DNA from: Faucicola sp032089155
GTDB lineage: Bacteria > Pseudomonadota > Gammaproteobacteria > Pseudomonadales > Moraxellaceae
Direction: 5' to 3'
NCBI GenBank assembly: GCA_032089155.1
Contig: DAMDEV010000026.1
Coordinates: 1 to 21,882 of the forward strand
DNA length: 21,882 nt
Shown piece by piece: positions 1 through 7,867 of this stretch. A program made the translations under genes and the position numbers. Within the stretch, counting starts at the first letter, position 1, and each line of letters opens with the position of its first letter. The notes under the pieces are model-generated. The model had not been told where the DNA came from, made no database searches, and saw only the letters and a program-made list of their open reading frames with translations.

Positions 1-28
1 CACCCCCCTTACACCAGTAAGGGGGGTG
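1..28. terminator. Strong GC-rich hairpin, probable terminator
   Basis: A perfect 12-bp inverted repeat (arms CACCCCCCTTAC at 1-12 and GTAAGGGGGGTG at 17-28) encloses a 4-base loop. On the plus strand it is followed by a weak T-rich tract. It probably ends a transcript that enters from outside the window. Its direction cannot be settled, because the sequence on the other side is missing. Confidence 0.6.
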
Positions 29-207
29 TTGCTTTGTGGTTTCTCAAGATGTTTTATATAAGGTATTGTCGGAGACTTAAAACGCTGAGACACTACCTTT
101 ATGAAAAACAAACAACAAAACACAAGTGTCATAAAATCCGTTATAAACGTAAGAAGGATGGCATGTCAAAGCTTGTCTGATCTACCTTTGAACGCTTGAT
201 AAAATAG

Positions 208-235
208 AAAAAGTGTGGCAACTACCACACTTTTT
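208..235. terminator. Bidirectional rho-independent terminator downstream of cpdB-like gene
   Basis: Perfect 11-bp arms AAAAAGTGTGG (208-218) and CCACACTTTTT (225-235) flank a 6-base loop. The A-run and T-run make it work as a terminator in either direction. It lies about 30 bp past the stop of the minus-strand cpdB-like gene and would end that transcript. Apart from the two hairpins, the interval 1-266 holds only one weak 32-codon ORF (101-199), which I do not support as a gene. Confidence 0.8.
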
Positions 236-266
236 AACGATAAATAAAATACAAGTTTTTTGGCGA

Positions 267-2429
267 TTAGTTTGATAAATCTATCGCATAATCTGCCAAG
301 CCTTTACTTGAACCGTCGTCATTATTTACGATGCTAATATTGGTTAATCCTGCTTTTTGGGCAAAGTCAATTTTGTTTGCACTCGATTTAAAGGTTACAG
401 GACCCGCTGTTTTTACTTTGACAAACCGCCAGCTACGACTGCTACCATTATTGGTTAAAGATAAATTCTTAGCCGCTTTGATGTAGTTAATCAGCACATC
501 ACGATTGGCATCCGGTGATTCGACTACATTGGTACTATTGATGCTATAGTACCCCTTTAGACCTGATGCACGATAATTATTGGTTGCGATGATAAATGGC
601 GCGTTGTCTTCAATCGGCTTGCCTTTGTAGGTTAAGTTTTGGATACGGCTACCGATAGGTTTAGTCACATCAATTTCATATTGCACATCAGGTGAGGTAA
701 ACATATCAAAGTTATACCCAGGAAAACTGCTGATTAACGCTTGTGGCGTAGTAAGGCTTGGGTTTATTTGATTAAAGCGTTTGGCAGAATTCTCTAGCCA
801 TTTTTTGATGTCACTGCCTTGTATTTTTACTGCAAACACGGTATTTGGATACAGGTATAAATCAGCCGCATTGTTAATGGCGATATTTCCTTGAGCAACA
901 TCCGTATAATCTGAACCGCCTGCAAATCCGCTTTTAAATGGGGCACTCACTGATAAGACAGGGATATTTTTATATTGTGGCAAATTGGCGTTAATGTAAT
1001 CGCTGATATAATTGGCTTGGGCTTGGTTGACCACTTGAATCGCTGACACATCACCCACATCAGCAAAGTAAGAAGTCATTGAGAAATCGGATGTACCGAT
1101 TGGGGTTTTGACATAATTAATAGTGGCATTATGTTCTGCCTGAATTAATTGAGCGACTCGCGGGTTGGCTGCTACAAAAGTTTTATCAGCATTTTGGATA
1201 GTACGCACTTCCACTTTGGTATTGTTTTTATTGACGACCCATTTTTTGCCATCAAAGGTTAAATTCAATTTGATAACGCCTAACCCTTTACCCCAAAAGC
1301 TTGGCATGACCGCAGGTACGTTGTTTAAAAAGCCATTAACTTTATCAATACCTGCTTGATCTAGGCGGGTGTCTTTGCTATTAGCATCAGGAAACACTTG
1401 ATGTGTGTGTCCCATCAAAATCGCATCAATACCTGCTACTTGCGATAGATGCCAACTGGCGTTTTCCATTGTTGGGCTGTATGGTGAGGTATCAATACCC
1501 CCATGCGACAAAGCGACAATGACATCTGCACCTTCATTTTTCATTTGTGGCACGTATTTTTCTGCCATTTCTTTTGCACCGGCGGTGGTGACTTTACCGT
1601 CTAGCCATTTTTTGTCCCATTGCATAATCCCAGGTGTGGTAAATCCAATGATACCAATTTTTAGCGGTACGGTAACCGTCTTACCATCTGGTGTGGTTGC
1701 CGTAAAGGTTTTGGTAATGATTTTATAAGGCTTAAACAGTGGCTGATTATTGCGAGCGCTAATGACATTGGATAAAACCAAGGGAAAGTTAGGTCCTTTA
1801 CAAGCACTGGCACTTGCGGTTATGCCATCAACATTAAACTGACTGCCTGTGATTTGATTAAGATAGTTCAGCCCATAGTTAAATTCATGGTTACCAATCG
1901 TACCTGCATCATATTTTAGGTCATTCATAACTTTATAAATACCCAGTGTTTCGTCGCATTTGACAGGGTTTACCGTTGCTTGATAGTCACCTAAAGCACT
2001 ACCTTGAATGGTATCACCGTTATCTAGCAAGATATTATTGGCAGATTCACTACGAGCGTTATTGATAAGCGTTGCAGTTCGCTCAAGCCCAAAACTTTTG
2101 TCTTCTGTCAACTTGTAATAATCATAACTCATGACATTATTATGCAAATCTGACGTTTCAAGAATAGTAAAGTTAAGGTTCGTATTGGTAGCGATTTGCT
2201 GTGGTTTAGGGTCATTACTATCATTATCATTGTTATTACACGCAACAAGTGACATGCTTGCTACAATCATGGATGTGGTGAGGCAAATGCGCTTGATTTG
2301 NNNNNNNNNNNNNNNNNNNNNNNNNNNNNNNNNNNNNNNNNNNNNNNNNNNNNNNNNNNNNNNNNNNNNNNNNNNNNNNNNNNNNNNNNNNNNNNNNNNN
2401 TTTTTATAATGATGGGTCTTATAGTTCAT
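267..2429 (-). CDS. cpdB: CpdB-like 2',3'-cyclic-nucleotide 2'-phosphodiesterase/3'-nucleotidase, lipoprotein (interrupted by gap)
   Basis: Periplasmic metallophosphoesterase of the 5'-nucleotidase/CpdB family. It hydrolyses 2',3'-cyclic nucleotides and 3'-nucleotides to salvage nucleosides and phosphate. The metal-binding motifs are all visible in order: D-L-H near the mature N terminus, N-G-D-T, G-N-H-E-F, L-S-H-G-G and G-H-T-H. The opening E-T-S-D-L-H...D-Y-Y-K and F-G-L-E-R-T-A-T-L-I-N are close to E. coli CpdB. The C-terminal half matches the 5'-nucleotidase C domain. A lipobox L-V-A-C follows a hydrophobic stretch, so the protein is probably membrane-anchored, unlike the soluble E. coli enzyme. 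The 100-N gap falls in the signal peptide region. The ATG at 2429 begins a basic stretch (MNYKTHHYK) that would be a good signal-peptide n-region only if the real gap is nearly empty; otherwise the start lies inside the gap. Family length (about 650 residues) fits the mature part. Confidence 0.88.
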   Translation of the reverse strand: MNYKTHHYKXXXXXXXXXXXXXXXXXXXXXXXXXXXXXXXXXXQIKRICLTTSMIVASMSLVACNNNDNDSNDPKPQQIATNTNLNFTILETSDLHNNVMSYDYYKLTEDKSFGLERTATLINNARSESANNILLDNGDTIQGSALGDYQATVNPVKCDETLGIYKVMNDLKYDAGTIGNHEFNYGLNYLNQITGSQFNVDGITASASACKGPNFPLVLSNVISARNNQPLFKPYKIITKTFTATTPDGKTVTVPLKIGIIGFTTPGIMQWDKKWLDGKVTTAGAKEMAEKYVPQMKNEGADVIVALSHGGIDTSPYSPTMENASWHLSQVAGIDAILMGHTHQVFPDANSKDTRLDQAGIDKVNGFLNNVPAVMPSFWGKGLGVIKLNLTFDGKKWVVNKNNTKVEVRTIQNADKTFVAANPRVAQLIQAEHNATINYVKTPIGTSDFSMTSYFADVGDVSAIQVVNQAQANYISDYINANLPQYKNIPVLSVSAPFKSGFAGGSDYTDVAQGNIAINNAADLYLYPNTVFAVKIQGSDIKKWLENSAKRFNQINPSLTTPQALISSFPGYNFDMFTSPDVQYEIDVTKPIGSRIQNLTYKGKPIEDNAPFIIATNNYRASGLKGYYSINSTNVVESPDANRDVLINYIKAAKNLSLTNNGSSRSWRFVKVKTAGPVTFKSSANKIDFAQKAGLTNISIVNNDDGSSKGLADYAIDLSN
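2301..2400. other. Assembly gap of 100 N
   Basis: Exactly 100 N, the usual placeholder for a gap of unknown size. It interrupts the signal-peptide codons of the cpdB-like gene, so the length and frame through it carry no information. Confidence 0.98.
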
Positions 2430-2635
2430 GATCGCTCACTAAATTAGGCTCAAATAAGAGCGTTGGTAAATTTGTGAAATATCATAGAAAGGTTGCGTGA
2501 CAAAATGATGAATAGTGAGGGGTTAATAAAATTCGCCGCCCGCTGCTTAATCTCAAGCGACCCTGCAAACAATCAATTGTTACGACTAAGCACCCAAAGA
2601 CGCATCTGATTGTCTGCCCAATTCTGAGATAACCC

Positions 2636-3730
2636 TTAGCTTGCTCGCCAATACACTTTTAGTACGCTATTATCGCGACTTAACTGTAATAACTCATCCA
2701 ATAACAAACGCAGCTTTTTCGTTGTTGTCGCTTCAAGCCCACCCCAGATGTGTTCAATTTTGTGAGGATGTTGTTGTAAAAAATCTTGTAGGGTCGTAAA
2801 AATCTGCGTATGGGGCAGTTGGTTATCATTCGCCACAATCGGCAACACCGTTGCAGGATACTGGGCTAAAACGTCTTCTAAATAAGCCAAATCTAGCGGG
2901 CTTTGCAAAAAGGTCAGTACAATCGGCGGTATTGTCTGCTCGGTCATTTGCCACTGCTCTAACAGTCTGGCTACGGTCGGTAGTGAGGTTTCATCAGCGA
3001 TTAATAGATTTTGTCCCTGTGGCTGATTAACATCGAGATGGTCGATTTTTTCGGGAAATTCTCGCTCACTGGTAAAAACATCGCCTGTTTTTAACGATTT
3101 TACCCAAGTTTCGCCAAGACTGATTTCGCCGTTTTTTTCTCCATGACAATAAATATCTATCCAAGCCAGGTTTTGCGTTTCACCGTTTTCATCCACAGTT
3201 TGCCATGCCTTGCGAAGCGTATAATAGCGGTAGGGGCGGGGGTGTTTTTTTAGGTCAGTGGCGGGCAGTTTGACATCAAACAAGAACGCATAACCTGCCG
3301 GTAAATCGGATAAATCGCTATCGGTTTGCACTGTCAAACGATACATATGGTGACTGACCGCTTCCACGCTTTGCAGGCAAAATTGACGCTGCTTGATATC
3401 AATGGTTTTTTTACCTTGTTTGCGGTCACTGCGCTGCAATAAGGCGACATATTGGTCGTTAAATTTTTCAAGGGTTTGGGTCGGCTCACTAAATGCCAAA
3501 AGCTGATTGTCTAAGTGTGGCTCGTTTTGCGCAAATTGCAAATCCAACAGCAAGCCTTGTTGATAGATTTGGCGTAAGGTCGCATTTTTTAAGGTTTTTT
3601 GCTGAACCTTGGTTAAGTTTAGCAAGCCTAATGCCATGTGCTTCATATCATCGCTGTGGTCTTCGTTGATGTGATCGATGATGTCGGCAATTTCGGGGTC
3701 ATCAAATAAAGTAAGATTTTCTGGGTGCAT
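2636..3730 (-). CDS. DUF2470-siderophore-interacting protein (FAD-dependent ferric-siderophore reductase) fusion
   Basis: Cytoplasmic flavoprotein expected to reduce imported ferric siderophore with NAD(P)H and release Fe(II). Residues about 10-80 (D-H-I-N-E-D-H-S-D-D-M) look like the DUF2470 domain found at the end of HugZ-type heme-utilisation proteins. Residues about 115-230 form the FAD-binding barrel of the SIP/ViuB family, with R-P-Y-R-Y-Y-T-L-R at 165-173 as the flavin-contacting strand and G-E-I-S-L-G-E-T-W-V further on. Residues about 240-364 are the SIP NAD(P)H domain, beginning L-L-I-A-D-E-T-S-L-P (242-251) and ending V-Y-W-R. It lies 77 bp downstream of a FhuA-like receptor on the same strand, with a hairpin between them and no clear Shine-Dalgarno before the ATG. 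It could be read from the receptor promoter. No FhuF-type reductase is in the window, so this is the likely iron-release step. The exact electron donor is not visible. Confidence 0.87.
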   Translation of the reverse strand: MHPENLTLFDDPEIADIIDHINEDHSDDMKHMALGLLNLTKVQQKTLKNATLRQIYQQGLLLDLQFAQNEPHLDNQLLAFSEPTQTLEKFNDQYVALLQRSDRKQGKKTIDIKQRQFCLQSVEAVSHHMYRLTVQTDSDLSDLPAGYAFLFDVKLPATDLKKHPRPYRYYTLRKAWQTVDENGETQNLAWIDIYCHGEKNGEISLGETWVKSLKTGDVFTSEREFPEKIDHLDVNQPQGQNLLIADETSLPTVARLLEQWQMTEQTIPPIVLTFLQSPLDLAYLEDVLAQYPATVLPIVANDNQLPHTQIFTTLQDFLQQHPHKIEHIWGGLEATTTKKLRLLLDELLQLSRDNSVLKVYWRAS

Positions 3731-3761
3731 AGAATGTAATTTTTGTTAAAGGGCGATAAGG

Positions 3762-3787
3762 AAAGGACTTGGGGTAACAAGTCCTTT
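3762..3787 (-). terminator. Hairpin between receptor gene and SIP gene
   Basis: Ten-bp arms AAAGGACTTG (3762-3771) and CAAGTCCTTT (3778-3787) enclose a 6-base loop. It lies 20 bp after the receptor stop and 31 bp before the SIP start. On the minus strand no T-run follows, so it may be a partial terminator or an RNA-stabilising structure that lowers SIP expression rather than a full stop. Confidence 0.5.
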
Positions 3788-3807
3788 GTTTAGATTTATG
3801 AACCTGA

Positions 3808-5940
3808 TTAAAACTTCGCGGTTAAGCTAACACTGGCTTGTCGCTCTGCGCCCATCCAGCAATTGTTGCGATCATAACAACTACCCACGTAGGTTTTGTC
3901 AAACAAGTTACTGACAGTCAAGCCCACATCGAACGTGGGGTTAATTTGATAACTACCAGCCAAATCCACCAAGGTGACGCTTGGCAAAGTATCTGAGTTC
4001 TCTCTATCAATCTGCATCCCAGCGATGTGGCGCACACCCACTTGCACCGCGGTTTTGGCGTTGGGTTTCATACTTGCCCACAGTGTGGCGTTATGTTTGG
4101 CAATTTGTTGCGGGGTATTGCCGACCAGTTGGGGGTTAAACTCATCCTTGGTGATTTCGGCATCGACATAACCATAGCCGACACCCACATTTAACCAATC
4201 GTTGAAACGATGATCGGCAGAAATTTCAAAACCTTTTGATGTAGTTTCACCTGTTTGGGTTTGTTTGGTCCAGTCGATGGCAGTGACCTTGTCATTTTTG
4301 CGCGTGATATCGTAGGCAGACAGCGTGGCTTTGGTGGCTTTATCTGGCGAGTTGTATTTTATGCCGACTTCAACTTGGTTGGCGGTGGTGGGCTTAAAGG
4401 CTTCACCTGTAATATAGTTGACACCCAATAATGGTTGAAATGACTGCGCGTAGCTGACATAGGGGGCAAACCCATTGTCAAGTTGATACAGGGCTGACAA
4501 TCGACCAGATGTTTGGTTGGCTTCGTTGACGGTGGTTTTTGTATCGCTACCTGTGGCAGTAGTTTTGGTGGTGCTTTTATAATCATCGTGGCGTAACCCT
4601 GCGACCACAGTAAGCTTGTTCCATTGCATTTCATCTTGTAGATAAACGCCGAATTGACTTTGCTCAATATCATCAGTTTGTTGATAGCCTGTCAAACTAA
4701 GGGCAGTTTTGCTAAATAAATCATAATCAGGATCGCTTAAATCGATGATGGGTATGCCATTGTACATGGCGTCTGCGTACTTAGCGGTGCTGTCGGTTTT
4801 TTGATAGTCCACACCCAATAATAAATTATGCGAGGTATTATCGGTAATCAGGCTATAAGCCAATTGGTTATCGGTTGCCCAGTTGGTCATTTTTTCATCG
4901 GTCGTGTAGGCAGTGCGTATAAGCTTGCTGTCTGAACCCTCACTAAAGCCTTGATGGTAGGTGTTTTTTTGTTGGGCATCGGCATCGGTATAACGCAAGG
5001 TATGTTTAAAGGTCAACAAATCATTGATTTTCCAGTTGATGGTCTCGCTTGGCATAAAGACTTTTTTACTAAAATCATTCCATTTATCGCCTGTGTAGGC
5101 ATCCGCGTCTAACTTACCATAACTGGCTTTATACACTGTGCCAACGCTTGGTAGTGGGGTAGAAGGGACTTGATGAGGGTCATCTTGATAATACAAATTG
5201 GCAAGCACCGAGATATTTTTGCTCGGTTTGTATTCGATAGAGGGATGGAGTAGCACCCGTTTTTCTTCGGTCGTTTGCATTTGTCCGTCTTTTTCACGGG
5301 CTAATGCCACCATGCGATAATTGGTGCTATCGTTAATAGGACCTGTGCTGTCAATGGCGATTTCTTTAAGATTATTGGTGCCCGCCCGTAGTCTGATTTC
5401 ATTTTCGGGGGTGCTTTTTGGGGTTTTGGCTATTTGATTGACCATGCCGCCCGGCTCATTATAGCCATACAGTGATGAAGCAGGTCCCTTGAGTACTTCC
5501 ACGGCTTCGGTGGCATAAGCATCGACTTGGGGCATTAAATTCCAAGTTCCATCATATGGCAGCCGCATTCCATCATAAAAGTTGGAATAATTCTTAAAAC
5601 CACGCAGGGTATATTCATCAAAAATGCCAACCGTCCCACGACTTTCGCTACTGACACCTGGCTCATAACGCAGCGCACTCGCCACACTGTCTGCTTGGCG
5701 TTGCTGCAATGTCCGTTGCTCGATACGAGAATAACTCATGGGGGTTTTTTCGGGGTCAAGGGCGGTCTTGGTAGCGGTGGTGCGGTAAGCATCACTACGA
5801 ATGACCAAGGTATCTAATGTGGTTTCAGGTGCTTCTTCGCTATTGGCTGCAACGTCTGCCAGCACTTGACTGGCAAAAACATGGCTGATACCCACCGCTA
5901 AACTAGCACGTATTGCTACTGATAAAAAAGATAAACGCAT
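3808..5940 (-). CDS. TonB-dependent ferric-hydroxamate siderophore receptor (FhuA/FoxA-like)
   Basis: Outer-membrane gated barrel that imports a ferric siderophore using TonB energy. A Sec signal peptide (M-R-L-S-F-L-S-V-A-I-R... ending near F-A-S-Q-V-L-A) is followed by a TonB-box-like L-D-T-L-V-I. The plug domain carries L-R-G-F, then E-V-L-K-G-P-A-S-S-L-Y-G and E-P-G-G-M-V-N. The C terminus has N-L-F-D-K-T-Y-V-G-S-C-Y...N-C-W-M-G-A-E-R and ends in F. This cysteine pair and G-A-E-R motif are typical of the FhuA/FoxA/ferrioxamine branch. The frame opens at a GTG (5955), but I chose the ATG at 5940: a GGGG Shine-Dalgarno-like run lies 6 nt upstream of it and the signal peptide begins there. 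A Fur-box-like site lies about 65 bp upstream. The ligand is not determinable; a hydroxamate fits the neighbouring fhuCDB. Confidence 0.92.
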   Translation of the reverse strand: MRLSFLSVAIRASLAVGISHVFASQVLADVAANSEEAPETTLDTLVIRSDAYRTTATKTALDPEKTPMSYSRIEQRTLQQRQADSVASALRYEPGVSSESRGTVGIFDEYTLRGFKNYSNFYDGMRLPYDGTWNLMPQVDAYATEAVEVLKGPASSLYGYNEPGGMVNQIAKTPKSTPENEIRLRAGTNNLKEIAIDSTGPINDSTNYRMVALAREKDGQMQTTEEKRVLLHPSIEYKPSKNISVLANLYYQDDPHQVPSTPLPSVGTVYKASYGKLDADAYTGDKWNDFSKKVFMPSETINWKINDLLTFKHTLRYTDADAQQKNTYHQGFSEGSDSKLIRTAYTTDEKMTNWATDNQLAYSLITDNTSHNLLLGVDYQKTDSTAKYADAMYNGIPIIDLSDPDYDLFSKTALSLTGYQQTDDIEQSQFGVYLQDEMQWNKLTVVAGLRHDDYKSTTKTTATGSDTKTTVNEANQTSGRLSALYQLDNGFAPYVSYAQSFQPLLGVNYITGEAFKPTTANQVEVGIKYNSPDKATKATLSAYDITRKNDKVTAIDWTKQTQTGETTSKGFEISADHRFNDWLNVGVGYGYVDAEITKDEFNPQLVGNTPQQIAKHNATLWASMKPNAKTAVQVGVRHIAGMQIDRENSDTLPSVTLVDLAGSYQINPTFDVGLTVSNLFDKTYVGSCYDRNNCWMGAERQASVSLTAKF

Positions 5941-6006
5941 AAGTGACCCCGTCACAATAAATGATTACAGAAATTTACAGTATGGTAAAATTAATGAAAA
6001 TAATAA

Positions 6007-6021
6007 CAATAATTATTCTCA
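6007..6021 (-). promoter_or_regulatory. Fur box before FhuA-like receptor
   Basis: CAATAATTATTCTCA matches the 7-1-7 Fur consensus (TGATAAT-N-ATTATCA) at 11 of 14 positions and sits in AT-rich DNA about 65 bp upstream of the chosen receptor start. Iron-repressed expression is inferred. I could not pick a confident -35/-10 pair here. Confidence 0.6.
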
Positions 6022-6078
6022 TTTGCAATTATATTTAATCCGCTTTTACGAGGTTTTAGCGCAGTCCATGTCGACTGT

Positions 6079-7773
6079 TTAATGCTCGCCAATCACTGTA
6101 ATGGCATCTAGACTGGCTTTTTCGCGTTGCAAACCGGTCAGCTCGCTGAGTTCGCCATTTTTCATCATCAACAATCTATCCGCCTTTTCAAAATAGCTGT
6201 CATCATGACTGATAATAAACAGCGTTTTGCCCATTTTTTGCAACATGGGAATAATAGTGTGATAAAACACACGGCGATACGCAGGGTCTTGGTCGGCAGC
6301 CCATTCATCAAGCAGTAAAATAGACTTTTCTTCGGCGACAGCAAGCAGCATGGCAAGGCGTTTACGCTGCCCTTGCGAAAGTTCAGTAGCGCTCAGTTGG
6401 TTATCGGTGATGCTGACTTTTTCTTTGATGGCTAAGATATCAAGCCAATTATCGATTAACTCAGCATTGGGCGCATTTTGTGCGGTTCCCATCACGGTTT
6501 TAAATAGATAAAAATCACTATAAATTGCTGAAAATAACTGGCGATAATGGGGGTAATGTTCTGAGGCGACAGGCTGATTATCGATAAAAATACCGGTATT
6601 TTCCGCCCATTTAGGCTGATATAACCCTGTGATGAGCTTGGCAAGTGTAGATTTTCCGCTACCATTGGCGCCAATTAAGAACACCACTTCGCCCCGTTTT
6701 AACATAAAGTTGATATGTTTTAAGCCAAAATTTGCGCTATTGTCATACTGATAATTTATATTTTTAAAAGTAATGACTTGCCAATTTGGGGTTAAAATTT
6801 GGGTATCAAAATTTGGGCTATAGTCGGCAAGCTGTAAGGATTGTATTTTTTCCAAGGCAACTTTAGCCGTTTGCACGGTGGGAAATGCCCCAATCGCCAT
6901 CAGTAGAGGCGACTGGATAAATAATACGGTGAGGGCAAACGTAGTGGCGGTGGCGGTATCTACCCAATGATAAATATTTGCTAGGGCATAAATCACCCCA
7001 ATTACGGCAAACATCATAATATTTGACCAGCTTACGGCTGACAGATGAAAAGTATCGGCTTTGACAATATGGTTGAAATAGTCGCTTGCATGGCGTTGAT
7101 ACTCATTGGTAAATAGACGGTTGGCACGTTCACGATTTAACGCAAGTTCTTTTCTTCCATCAATCACCGCTTGATAATCTTGATACAGTGCATCATTGAT
7201 TTCTCGTAATGTGGCTAAATGGGCATACACATGACCCACGAGTTTACTGCTGATAAAAATGGTCAGCGTAATACAACCCATGACCACAAAGAGCATTGGC
7301 ACCGATAAAAACCCCAAATAAACCGCGGTCGCTGTGCAGATAATCACCCCTTGCACCAGCTCAGGCAAGCGTACAAACGCCACGGTAATCGACTGCACAT
7401 CGGTAGTTAAACTGGCTAACAGCTTGGCACTACCGATTTTTTCAACTTGGGCGATTGAAGTGTCTAAGATACGTTTTATCAGTTGCGAACGTAATTCAAA
7501 CACAAAGCGATGCCCTAACTGGGTCAAGGCAAGCTGTGACATAAACGTTGTCGCTAATAAACCCATAATCGCTACCAAAAATAACGCTAATATTTGCCAA
7601 CTGCCTAAGAGGGGATTATCAGTGCCGACTGCTGCGATTAAAAAACGGTTAATAAAGGCGATAATAGCGACATTCACCAAGGCATTAAGCAGATTGAGCA
7701 AGATGACTTTGATAAAGGCAAAGCGGTGCTGTTGCCAGATGAGGGTCATAAGGGGCATGGTAGTAGGGAACAT
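6079..7773 (-). CDS. Cyclic-peptide/siderophore export ABC transporter, YojI/PvdE family
   Basis: Half-transporter with an N-terminal membrane domain (about six segments within residues 15-310) fused to a nucleotide-binding domain. Visible ATPase motifs are Walker A G-A-N-G-S-G-K-S-T (368-376), the signature L-S-Q-G-Q-R-K-R (465-472), Walker B I-L-L-L-D-E-W-A-A-D (485-494) and switch histidine in I-S-H-D-D (523). The L-S-Q-G-Q and D-E-W-A-A-D-Q-D-P wording, and the tail M-K-N-G-E-L-S-E-L-T-G, are hallmarks of the YojI/PvdE/SyrD group, which exports cyclic peptides (YojI: microcin J25) or siderophore precursors (PvdE). A good Shine-Dalgarno (AGGA, 6 nt before ATG) supports the start. It lies between two siderophore receptors on the same strand, with no peptide synthetase nearby. 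Candidate roles are export of an emptied or toxic xenosiderophore, or of a ligand made elsewhere; the substrate is unknown. Confidence 0.88.
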   Translation of the reverse strand: MFPTTMPLMTLIWQQHRFAFIKVILLNLLNALVNVAIIAFINRFLIAAVGTDNPLLGSWQILALFLVAIMGLLATTFMSQLALTQLGHRFVFELRSQLIKRILDTSIAQVEKIGSAKLLASLTTDVQSITVAFVRLPELVQGVIICTATAVYLGFLSVPMLFVVMGCITLTIFISSKLVGHVYAHLATLREINDALYQDYQAVIDGRKELALNRERANRLFTNEYQRHASDYFNHIVKADTFHLSAVSWSNIMMFAVIGVIYALANIYHWVDTATATTFALTVLFIQSPLLMAIGAFPTVQTAKVALEKIQSLQLADYSPNFDTQILTPNWQVITFKNINYQYDNSANFGLKHINFMLKRGEVVFLIGANGSGKSTLAKLITGLYQPKWAENTGIFIDNQPVASEHYPHYRQLFSAIYSDFYLFKTVMGTAQNAPNAELIDNWLDILAIKEKVSITDNQLSATELSQGQRKRLAMLLAVAEEKSILLLDEWAADQDPAYRRVFYHTIIPMLQKMGKTLFIISHDDSYFEKADRLLMMKNGELSELTGLQREKASLDAITVIGEH

Positions 7774-7810
7774 GTATTTCCTGTTTAGCTTTTATATTTA
7801 GGCAGTCTCA

Positions 7811-7843
7811 AATAAAAATCGGACAAAGCAAGCTTCATCCGAT
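7811..7843 (-). terminator. Rho-independent terminator after second receptor gene
   Basis: Read on the minus strand, ATCGGATGAAGC pairs with GCTTTGTCCGAT (two G-U pairs) around a tiny loop and is followed directly by TTTTTATTT. It lies 25 bp beyond the stop of the FcuA-like receptor and before the start of the ABC exporter. The exporter therefore probably has its own promoter or depends on read-through. Confidence 0.75.
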
Positions 7844-7867
7844 GGCAAACGTTAACAATGGGTAAAA

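Noticed and set aside
101..199. 32-codon ORF (MKNKQQNTSV...) on the plus strand ahead of a terminator
   Set aside because: No Shine-Dalgarno and no convincing promoter, and the product is unrecognised. Too weak to call, although a short transcript ending at 208-235 cannot be excluded.
2430..2635. Possible small RNA or tmRNA-like segment between the SIP and cpdB-like genes
   Set aside because: I looked for a tag-peptide reading frame and acceptor-stem pairing and found none. Only a short dyad (2568-2581) is present.
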